From Alteromonas sp. KUL42 (lineage in GTDB: Bacteria; Pseudomonadota; Gammaproteobacteria; Enterobacterales; Alteromonadaceae), in contig NZ_BJKK01000003.1 in assembly GCF_006538325.1 (NCBI RefSeq), positions 248,001 to 312,000 on the forward strand: 64,000 nt of DNA, written 5' to 3'. Position 1 is the stretch's first letter. Every line of letters starts with the position of its first letter. The translations under genes were made by a program, and so were the position numbers. The notes beneath the pieces are model-generated. The model had not been told where the DNA came from. It did no database searches and saw nothing but the letters and a program-made list of their open reading frames with translations. Positions 28,747 to 36,707 of this stretch are shown here, one piece after another.

Positions 28747-30162
28747 ATGGAATCGATTTTATTACACGAAGATAGACTTTTTCCTGCTGATGAGGCAACC
28801 CGAAGTGTTGCTCGCGCGCTGTACAAGGAAATTCGCCATCTCCCAATTATTAGTCCGCATGGCCACACTGACCCTCGTTGGTTTGCTGAGAACAATAACT
28901 TTACCAATGCAACAGAGCTGTTTATCACACCTGATCACTACGTTTTCAGAATGCTATACAGCCAAGGCATCAAATTAACCGATATCGGCGTACCGCGCTG
29001 GGATGGCGGCGAAACAGAAAAAGATCCAAGAAAAATATGGCAACTACTTGCTGATAATTATCACCTTTTTGCAGCTACGCCGTCACGTTTGTGGTTAGAC
29101 ACCGTATTCCATGATGTATTTGGTTTACGCGATATGTTGTGTTCTTCAAACGCTACAGAGTATTACGACCACATCACAGCACAACTTCAAGGCGAAGACT
29201 TTAAGCCTCGCGCACTGATGGACAGGTTTAATATTGAGCTTATCGCTACCACTGAAGGTGCTCTTGATGCCCTTCCCCATCATTCAGCAATTAAAGATAC
29301 ACAGTGGAGCAAGCGCGTTATTACTACGTTCCGTCCAGACGATGTAGTAGATGCCTCGCGCGAAGATATCGTGCGCAACATTGCCAAACTCGGTGAAATC
29401 ACCGGTGAAGATACCGCTACATGGCAAGGCTATTTGAACGCTATTCGCGCACGTCGCGCCGTATTTAGAGAGCACGGCGCAACAGCAACCGATCACGGTC
29501 ACCCAACAGCAAACACAGCTGATTTAAGTGAAAGTGAATGTATTGCGTTATTTGACAAAGTACGCAGTGGAAACAGCACTGCAGAAGAGCAAGAGCTGTT
29601 TCGTGCACAAATGCTAACCGAACTTGCCGGCATGAGTGTAGAAGATGGCATGGTGATGCAAATACATCCTGGCTCTTTTAGAAATCACAATAGCCAATTG
29701 TTCACGCAGTTTGGCCGTGATAAAGGCCACGATATTCCAATGCAAACTGATTATGTTAGAGCATTGCGCCCGTTACTTGGCAAATACGGCAATGAAGCTA
29801 ACTTGAATATCATTTTGTTTACCCTTGATGAGACTACGTATAGCCGAGAGCTTGCACCGCTTGCTGGTCACTACCCTTGCTTGAAGCTTGGTCCCGCTTG
29901 GTGGTTCCACGACAGCCCAGAAGGCATGTTGCGTTTCAGACATCAAGTGACGGAAACCGCAGGCTTCTTCAATACTGTTGGTTTTAACGATGATACTCGC
30001 GCGTTCTTGTCTATTCCGGCTCGTCACGACGTAGCACGGCGAATCGACTGTCGTTTCCTCGCACAATTGGTGGTAGAGCATCGCATAAGCGAAACAGAAG
30101 CCGCCAGTATTGCAAGAAAACTAACGTACGATTTTGCGAAGCAAGCTTATAAGTTGGGTTAA
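28747..30162 (+). CDS. uxaC: Uronate isomerase
   Basis: Interconverts galacturonate and tagaturonate, and glucuronate and fructuronate. It is an amidohydrolase-fold enzyme of 471 residues from ATG 28747, 11 bp after the uxaA stop with AGAGAG before it. The longer frame to 28711 overlaps uxaA and is not family-like. Motifs are PIISPHGHTDPRWFAEN (metal-binding His pair), IATTEGALD, MQIHPGSFRNHN, LKLGPAWWFHDSPEGM and GFNDDTRAFLSIPARHDVARR. It supplies the keto-uronate to the reductase encoded next. Confidence 0.95.
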   Translation: MESILLHEDRLFPADEATRSVARALYKEIRHLPIISPHGHTDPRWFAENNNFTNATELFITPDHYVFRMLYSQGIKLTDIGVPRWDGGETEKDPRKIWQLLADNYHLFAATPSRLWLDTVFHDVFGLRDMLCSSNATEYYDHITAQLQGEDFKPRALMDRFNIELIATTEGALDALPHHSAIKDTQWSKRVITTFRPDDVVDASREDIVRNIAKLGEITGEDTATWQGYLNAIRARRAVFREHGATATDHGHPTANTADLSESECIALFDKVRSGNSTAEEQELFRAQMLTELAGMSVEDGMVMQIHPGSFRNHNSQLFTQFGRDKGHDIPMQTDYVRALRPLLGKYGNEANLNIILFTLDETTYSRELAPLAGHYPCLKLGPAWWFHDSPEGMLRFRHQVTETAGFFNTVGFNDDTRAFLSIPARHDVARRIDCRFLAQLVVEHRISETEAASIARKLTYDFAKQAYKLG

Positions 30163-30164
30163 TC

Positions 30165-31664
30165 ATGAATAAGCAGTTATCAATTTCAACGCTGTCATCA
30201 CTTGATAGTTCTGTCAGTACGCCACAGTACGACTTAGAAAACACTGAATGTGGTATTGTTCACATTGGGCCAGGCGCGTTTCATCGTGCTCATCAAGCGT
30301 TCTACACTGAAAAAGCCCTAGCCTTTGGCGGCGATTGGCGCATACACGGTGTCTCTATGCGCAGTGCTTCGTTAAAAGAAGCATTGCAAGCACAGGATAA
30401 CCTCTATGCCCTTTGTATTGTTGACAATGAACCTGAAAACCACATTATTGGGGCCATTAAGTCGCTATCTACCCTTGCCCATGACCGAGACGAGATTGTA
30501 GCTGCGTTAGTTAACCGCCAAACCAAAATTGTGACGTTAACCGTGACAGAAAAGGGTTATTGTCTAAATGCCCAAGGTCATTTAGACACTGACCATCCAG
30601 ATATTCAGGCAGATCTTGTAAACCAAGACACACCGGTAAGTGCTGTAGGTTTACTGGTACAGGCACTAAAGCTGCGCAAACAAGCAGGTTATGCCGATAT
30701 CACTATCATTAGCTGTGATAACGTCTCAGACAACGGTAAAAAGCTTCAAAAAGCCGTTACTGAATTTGCCACCAAAACTGATACGTCACTTGGACAGTGG
30801 ATCACCGACAATATCGCTTTTCCCTGTACTATGGTCGACAGTATAACCCCAGCAACTGAAGACAACTTTAAAGCCGATGTTGCCCAGTCACTAGGTCTTG
30901 TTGATAACTGGCCTATTCAGCGTGAATCTTTTACCCAATGGGTAATTGAAGATAACTTTTCAAGTGACAGGCCACAATGGGAAAAAGTAGGTGTAACCTT
31001 TACCAATGACGTAAGCTTTTTTGAAAAAGCCAAATTGCGCATACTTAATGGTACACACACTACCCTTGCCTATGTGGGACTTCTATTAGGTAAAGAGACT
31101 GTATTTGAAGGTATCAGTACACCTTCAATAAAACACTTAATTGAAACCTTGTTAGCTGATGAAATTGTACCTTCGCTAGGTGATTCTACGTCTTTTGATT
31201 TAACCCAATATGCACAAGACATCGTTACACGCTACGAAAACAAGCACATTCGACACCTGCTGTCGCAAATTGCCTGGGACGGCTCGCAAAAGATCCCGTT
31301 CAGGCTACTTGATACCATTCGCGACAATATCAAAGACAAGCGCAGTATCGACTTGCTTTGCGCCGCTGTTGCTGCGTGGTGCTTATTTGTAAACAACAAA
31401 GCGAAATTAAACGAGAGTATTGTCGACCCGCTCGACCAGTCGTTACGCAGTGCCGCGGCACTCGTCAATTTCAACCCCTTAGAATTAACTAAAAAGCTAC
31501 TGTCCCTCGATACTATTTTTGCCGAGCTCTCTGTTACAGAAAGTTTTAAAGCCAAAGTGTTGGACAAAGTAGCAAAACTCATCGTAATTCAAGACCAAGT
31601 TCGCCACGACCCACAGGTACAAAACCAGCTTAACCTGTTTGATTTGTTGCAAGGAGCAGAATAA
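30165..31664 (+). CDS. Mannitol dehydrogenase-family uronate reductase (UxuB-like; probably acts as tagaturonate reductase)
   Basis: It is 499 residues of the long-chain polyol dehydrogenase family. The N-terminal Rossmann entry GIVHIGPGAFHRAHQAFYTEKAL is of the UxuB/MtlD type, not the IIQFGEGNFLRAF type of E. coli UxaB. The catalytic segment KLRILNGTHT has Lys290, Asn295 and His298. The operon contains uxaA and no mannonate dehydratase (uxuA), so the required activity is tagaturonate to altronate. Substrate is therefore inferred from context; fructuronate reductase is the sequence-based alternative. It starts two bases after uxaC and its stop overlaps the next gene (TAATG). Confidence 0.85.
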   Translation: MNKQLSISTLSSLDSSVSTPQYDLENTECGIVHIGPGAFHRAHQAFYTEKALAFGGDWRIHGVSMRSASLKEALQAQDNLYALCIVDNEPENHIIGAIKSLSTLAHDRDEIVAALVNRQTKIVTLTVTEKGYCLNAQGHLDTDHPDIQADLVNQDTPVSAVGLLVQALKLRKQAGYADITIISCDNVSDNGKKLQKAVTEFATKTDTSLGQWITDNIAFPCTMVDSITPATEDNFKADVAQSLGLVDNWPIQRESFTQWVIEDNFSSDRPQWEKVGVTFTNDVSFFEKAKLRILNGTHTTLAYVGLLLGKETVFEGISTPSIKHLIETLLADEIVPSLGDSTSFDLTQYAQDIVTRYENKHIRHLLSQIAWDGSQKIPFRLLDTIRDNIKDKRSIDLLCAAVAAWCLFVNNKAKLNESIVDPLDQSLRSAAALVNFNPLELTKKLLSLDTIFAELSVTESFKAKVLDKVAKLIVIQDQVRHDPQVQNQLNLFDLLQGAE

Positions 31665-32302
31665 TGCAAAGCACATTCTCTATGTTAAAAGGTGCCCCAC
31701 TTCTCCCTATCATTCAACCGAAGTCTGTTAATGAAGGGCTTCATCTTGCAGAAGCAATTGCCAACAGTGGTTTGTGCAATATTGAAGTAGTTAAACGTAG
31801 CGATGCCGCTTTCGATGCATTAAAAGCCATTAGACAGCAGTTTCCTGAACTGGTGGTTGGTATGGGCACATTGCTCAATAGAAACCACGTTTTCGAGGCG
31901 CTCGATGCCGATGCGCAATTTCTTATAACACCTACAAGTTCGAACGAATTATTAGACTCGCTCATCGCCTCTGGCGCACCTTTTTTACCCGGTGTAGCTA
32001 GCCCCTCAGATATATTGATGGCGTATCAAAAAGGCATTCGAGAAATGAAGTTCTTTCCCGCACATTTAAGCGGTGGCACACCATTTCTTAAAGCTATTTC
32101 TAGCGTTTTTAGCGATGTAACGTTTTGCCCTACTGGTGGCATCAATGGTGATAATGCCAACGACTATCTCGCACTGGCAAATGTCAATGCCGTAGGTGGT
32201 ACTTGGATGGTCCCTGCTAAGGCTATTGCGCAAAAAGATTGGACAGCGGTAACGCGTGCTTGCAAACAATCACTCAGTCTGTTTGATGAGGTTGCCGCAT
32301 GA
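31664..32302 (+). CDS. KDPG aldolase, second copy (uronate operon)
   Basis: It is 212 residues of the Eda family. Schiff-base Lys129 (REMKFFPAH), Glu41 (NIEVVKRS) and the FCPTGGI phosphate loop are kept. Two usually conserved stretches differ from the first copy: EVTLRT is EVVKRS, and ISPGMT is ITPTSS. It is coupled to the upstream reductase (TAATG) and overlaps kdgK by four bases (ATGA), so it should cleave the KDPG made by KdgK. A shifted substrate preference is possible. Confidence 0.88.
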   Translation: MQSTFSMLKGAPLLPIIQPKSVNEGLHLAEAIANSGLCNIEVVKRSDAAFDALKAIRQQFPELVVGMGTLLNRNHVFEALDADAQFLITPTSSNELLDSLIASGAPFLPGVASPSDILMAYQKGIREMKFFPAHLSGGTPFLKAISSVFSDVTFCPTGGINGDNANDYLALANVNAVGGTWMVPAKAIAQKDWTAVTRACKQSLSLFDEVAA

Positions 32303-33213
32303 AGCGAATAGTAATATTTGGTGAGTGCATGGTAGAGCTTCGTGCACAAGATGACGATTCCATGGCAAAGAGCTTCGCCGGAGATACCTATAATACAGCA
32401 GTGTATTTCAAACGTTGTTTGCCTGAGTCTTCGGTAAGCTACCTCACTGCCATTGGTGCCGATTTCCTAAGTGATGAACTACTGTTTAAAATGGGCGAGC
32501 ACGAAATAAATACTGACTTTGTATTTCGTTCTACTACGCAGAACCTTGGATTGTACATGATACGCAATGACAATCAGGGTGAGCGTACTTTTGCTTACTG
32601 GCGCGCTCAATCTGCCGCCACACAAACATTAAACCTGATGAGCAGCACGGATTTTCAATGTGATTGGTTTTACTTTAGTGGGATTTCCGTTGCCATCTTA
32701 GACGATGAACAACGAGAGAAACTCTTTTTACTTATTGAAGATTTAAAGGCCAAAGGGTGCCAAATCGCTTTCGATCCAAACTATCGTCCTCGCCTTTGGA
32801 AGAACAAAGAAGAAGCCCAATATTGGACAAGCAAAGGTTATGCGGTTTCTGATCTGGCCTTTCCTGGTGCAGACGATCACCTTACATTATTTAGCCATAC
32901 CAATGCAGACGAAATTTTTGACTATTTAGCCGATAAACACATTGGCGAAATCGTGATGAAAAATGGTGCTATTGGCGTGCATATTTTGCGAGAAAATGAG
33001 CAGTGCATTGTGCCTGTTGAACGCGTCACCAATGTTGTAGACACCACAGCGGCAGGTGATGCATTTAACGGTGGCTACCTTGCGGCAAGATTAGCCGACA
33101 AAAAACCTGTTGAAAGTGCCAGCTATGGCGCGAAAGTGGCAGCCACAGTAATTACCTACCCCGGCGCAATTATTTCATCTGACGCATTTGAAAGCCACAT
33201 ACCGTCACTTTAA
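32299..33213 (+). CDS. kdgK: 2-dehydro-3-deoxygluconokinase
   Basis: PfkB-family kinase that phosphorylates KDG to KDPG. It is 304 residues. The N-terminal IVIFGECMVELR and AGDTYNTAVYFKR are KdgK-like. ATP/catalytic region TTAAGDAFNGGYLAARL carries the base Asp254. Overlap of four bases with the aldolase gene indicates coupling. It is the last gene of the uxaA operon. Products of both the KduI/KduD route and the UxaC/UxaA route converge here. Confidence 0.94.
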   Translation: MKRIVIFGECMVELRAQDDDSMAKSFAGDTYNTAVYFKRCLPESSVSYLTAIGADFLSDELLFKMGEHEINTDFVFRSTTQNLGLYMIRNDNQGERTFAYWRAQSAATQTLNLMSSTDFQCDWFYFSGISVAILDDEQREKLFLLIEDLKAKGCQIAFDPNYRPRLWKNKEEAQYWTSKGYAVSDLAFPGADDHLTLFSHTNADEIFDYLADKHIGEIVMKNGAIGVHILRENEQCIVPVERVTNVVDTTAAGDAFNGGYLAARLADKKPVESASYGAKVAATVITYPGAIISSDAFESHIPSL

Positions 33214-33226
33214 GTCGGTATGCGGC
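33194..33226 (+). terminator. Hairpin over the kdgK stop codon
   Basis: Arms GCCACATACCG and CGGTATGCGGC (one mismatch) enclose the stop codon, followed only by TTT. It could end the uxaA operon, but the T-run is short. Confidence 0.45.
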
Positions 33227-33499
33227 TTTGGGCGTGTACATTGCCCCACATCCGCTCTAGCGTGCTCTCGTGAGCTTCTACACCTTTTTATCAATGAGGT
33301 GGTTATTAGAACAACCAATCACCTACTGATATAGCAATACAGTAGAAAACAATCCAAACCGCCTTTCAAATTTATTGAATGAGTTCCTCTTACAATACTC
33401 GAAAGCTTTACCGCAAAGGCAAACACATTCAGTAACATATTGCGTTGTACAAACAAAACCAGTGAAGTAATCTGTGCACAAAATAAATGGAGATTGTTT

Positions 33500-34141
33500 A
33501 TGAGAATTACGACTACAGTGTTGGTTTTGACGCTTTGTATGATGGTGCTATCGTCTTGCGCCACCCTCGACAAGGAAGAGTGTTTAACTGCTGATTGGTA
33601 CACCATAGGGTTTGAAGACGGTTCAAAAGGCTATGCCTTAAATTACCTCGCCAATCATCGAAAAGCATGCGCCGAACACGGTGTCACCCCCAATTTCGAC
33701 CAATACAATTTAGGGCACAACAAAGGGACAGATAGCTTTTGTGTACCAGACAGAGCTTTGCGTATGGCCGCTGATGGACATCAATTTCCCCTAGGTTGCA
33801 CCACAGAATCCTATCCACAGTTTGCTAATGCCTTCAAACAAGGGGAACAGGTATTTATGGCTAAGCAAGCCGTCTATGACATCGAGCAAGCACTTCATGA
33901 CATTGAAAACGCTATCGAGGAATTGAAGCAACAAATTGAGGACAACGAAGCAGCTATTATTTCAGATACCACGAGCCGAAAAGAGCGCCGACAATTGTTA
34001 AACGACAACAAAATTTTGCAGGAAGATGTTGAAGCCCTATTGATTGAGCTTGTTGTGCTGTCTGAGCGCTTAAATGAAAAAGATTATGAGCTAAGACAAT
34101 TGCTAGAGCACTATGGGCTTACTGGGCTGCATTTCGGATAA
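33500..34141 (+). CDS. DUF2799-type lipoprotein with C-terminal coiled coil
   Basis: It is 213 residues from ATG 33500, with GGAGA at about seven bases; the frame open to 33440 has no ribosome site. Lipobox SSC gives a lipid-anchored Cys near residue 20. Residues about 28-115 carry the repeated DWYTIGFEDGSKG / YNLGHNKGTDSFC pattern I associate with DUF2799. Residues about 125-205 are strongly charged, heptad-rich and probably a coiled coil (IENAIEELKQQIEDNEAAI). Function is unknown. It lies just after kdgK but has its own spacing and terminator, so a link to uronate use is not shown. Confidence 0.8.
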   Translation: MRITTTVLVLTLCMMVLSSCATLDKEECLTADWYTIGFEDGSKGYALNYLANHRKACAEHGVTPNFDQYNLGHNKGTDSFCVPDRALRMAADGHQFPLGCTTESYPQFANAFKQGEQVFMAKQAVYDIEQALHDIENAIEELKQQIEDNEAAIISDTTSRKERRQLLNDNKILQEDVEALLIELVVLSERLNEKDYELRQLLEHYGLTGLHFG

Positions 34142-34246
34142 CAGCAAGGTAATAAAAATCATCAATAAATATAAAACTATTAACTAACCTATCGACGAAA
34201 GCCCAGTGTCGCCTCTAAGCATGTAAGCGTGGCACGGGCCGAAGAC

Positions 34247-34274
34247 GCAACAGGAATCGGTTTGTTGCTTTTTT
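34247..34274 (+). terminator. Terminator after the DUF2799 gene
   Basis: Stem GCAACA / TGTTGC with a 10-nt loop, followed by six T. It lies between convergent genes. Confidence 0.6.
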
Positions 34275-34281
34275 ACTGCAT

Positions 34282-36413
34282 CTACATCTGACCGTCTACA
34301 CCATAACAATGACCAGAAATGAAATCTGACAAAATAGTAGCCATAGACGCTTTAAGCCAGTCAGGACCAAAGTCTGTCATATCATTGTGCTTAGCGTCTG
34401 GGACCTGCACAATGCACGCATCAAACACAGATTTTTCTTTTTCGGTGTATAACACGCCAACATCAGCTGGATAGTCACTCCCACGAATAGACAGAGTCAA
34501 AGGAGGATTTGATCGCGGCAAAGGAACTCTTCTGTGATCTAAGGTTATCAATATTTCGATAAAACCATCTTCTTCACTTGCTAACCAACTTGAAATATCT
34601 CCGCCGTTTGAATGGCCAACTAAGGCCAACTTATTGAAGTCGTAGCTTGAAAATTCAGACTGTAACGTTTCTCGAATGAACTTTAAGGTTTCAGCGCCTC
34701 GCTTCCAGTTTTCACTTCGCTGTGTAAAAAGATTACCCGTGCGTGCGAGTGAAGGATCACCCTCTAATTCATGCTGAATAGCGACAACAAGATACCCTGC
34801 ATCATTCAAAGAATCTGAGATAAAAGAATACTTATCGTAAGCAACACCATAGCCCGAACTCAAAAATGCAACAGGACATTTATTTTTAAGAGAACACACC
34901 GAAGTATCCACAGGAAAGCTTATTTTCACCGGAATATCTCTTAGCCTTTTAGCATCGTGAACAACACGGTATTCATCAGCTTCAGGCTTGTTTAAGTAAC
35001 TTGAATACGCAATGCTATCAATAAACTCGATAGGAAGACCGCCCAATAAATTAGTTAATACAATAATGGTTAGATCTTCTTCTGGATAAGTTACCAGTGA
35101 AACAGCATTGCCCCCACTTGCACTCACCGCTGCAAAGGAGTCTCTTGCAATCACTTGCCAGCCCGCTGCATAGCCATTTTCATAATCATTAAACCCCTTT
35201 GTACTTCCATCATTTAGTAAATAAGGCTGCCATAAAGAGTGTAAATATGAGGACTCAAAAAACGCTTCGCTTTGCAGTGCAATAACATAGTGCGCAAGCT
35301 CTTGTGCAGATGACGCCATACCGGCCGCTGGCCACAAAATAGGAGGAAAATCTAAATGTAACGGCTGATGTGTGTTTTTGGTGTATACGTACTGCTTGGC
35401 AAAGTTTAACCCAGTAGCTGCATCAACATTTTGTTTCGCAAAACTTTGATTAGCTGTGCCTTGTAACCCATTGTCTGCCAGCATACGTCGCATAACCGAA
35501 GAAAAGCTTTGTGCAAAGTATTTTTCAATTATTTTGCCCAGTATTACATATCCTGTCTGGTTATACCTGAACTCACTGCCTGCTGAAAATTGCAACGGTA
35601 ACGCTTGTACAGTTTTCCACGCGTCAGTATCGGAACCATTACCCACTAGTTCTAGAAGATTGCCTGTCAAAATACTGGGTAAACCCGAAGTATGAGATAA
35701 AACTTGTTGAATAGTCAGTGGTTGCCAGTGCACTGGAAGGTTATCCAGATGCATTCCAATGGGGTCAGTCAACTTCAGCTTTTCCATAGAAGCTAATTGA
35801 ACAATTAACGTCCCCGTAAACGCTTTGGTCATCGAGTTTATGGGAAAGAATGTATTGTTGTTCACTAATTTGCTTTCTTCAACATCGGAGTAACCGTAAC
35901 TTGAAAGCTTCACAAGTTTATTATTTTTAACAATGGCGAGTTGTAGCCCGGGAATATTCCTTTCCTGCATTTCACGCTTAATTAAAGCATCAACTCTCAC
36001 CGCTTTTTCTACGTCGCCTCCAAAAGCGACCATATTCGAATCAATACGTTCAGCCAGCTTAGACACATAAGGCTCAAACCAATGCATTTTGTCATCATCA
36101 AACTGCTGTAACTTTCCATTTAAATAGTAATCGTAAATGAGCGACGTTCCGTTACTGTTAATGGTAACGTCGTGTTTCCCTTTTTCGTCCTGAATAACAA
36201 ACTCAACACTGGTCTCTCGGGGCAGATAAACAAACGCGCTTTTTTCAGCGTTAACTAAAATTTTTGTTTTTCTGTATTTGATGGGGCATTGATGCGCGCA
36301 AAAAATCCCTCTTCCTCTATCACTTGTTCGTGCTTTGGTAAGTTTATACAGCCCACTAATAAACAACTTATTAGTGCTAGTGAAAAACGTTTGAGGTAAT
36401 TGTGAAACGGCAT
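34282..36413 (-). pseudogene. Frameshifted lipoprotein: beta-lactamase-like serine hydrolase fused to alpha/beta hydrolase
   Basis: One gene read in two frames. The N-terminus comes from ATG 36413: MPFHNYLKRFSLALISC, with a lipobox (LLVGC), and runs to a TAG at 36255. The rest is in another frame that is open from 36366 down to the stop at 34282. A one-base insertion in a homopolymer joins them; candidates are the T-run at 36267-36271 or the A-run at 36300-36305 (plus-strand positions). The downstream part holds a class C-like serine hydrolase domain: SMTK (SxxK; Ser codon at 35833-35835) and RYNQTGYVILG in place of YSN. A C-terminal alpha/beta hydrolase domain has VGHSNGG (Ser at 34609-34611) and a late His in AKHND. 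Substrate is unknown. The break may be a sequencing error or a real null allele. Confidence 0.8.
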
Positions 36414-36707
36414 TTTATCTCTGTATAGTGGATGTAAATAAACCCTAGATCTAACCACAGTAACCAGAAAAAGTCATAACCCAAAAGCCAATTTTTAGAA
36501 CCGAGCGTTCATTTTACAAATGGAAGTGCAACGTTAAAAGTGACAGTGCAACGTATTTGGGATTAAAAGAACATAAAAAAGGCCATCAAAAATGATGGCC
36601 AAACACACCCGTTTTCACGGAACACAAGTTTTTACATGAGCGCGCATCATTAAAGCGTAGGTCTAACATTAACGAATACGCACTCTGTGCAAGGGAAACC
36701 TTGCTGA
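36414..36707. other. Intergenic region between TonB receptor and serine hydrolase (294 bp)
   Basis: It contains a minus-strand terminator (36575-36600) for the receptor gene and presumably the promoter of the downstream hydrolase. No gene is seen. Confidence 0.7.
36575..36600 (-). terminator. Terminator after the TonB receptor gene
   Basis: Perfect stem GGCCATC / GATGGCC with a 6-nt loop, followed on the minus strand by six T. It lies about 110 bp after the receptor stop codon. Confidence 0.88.

Noticed and set aside
36255..36275. Programmed frameshift in the serine hydrolase gene
   Set aside because: The required shift is -1, but no X XXY YYZ site in phase is present around the A-runs. A plain indel is simpler.
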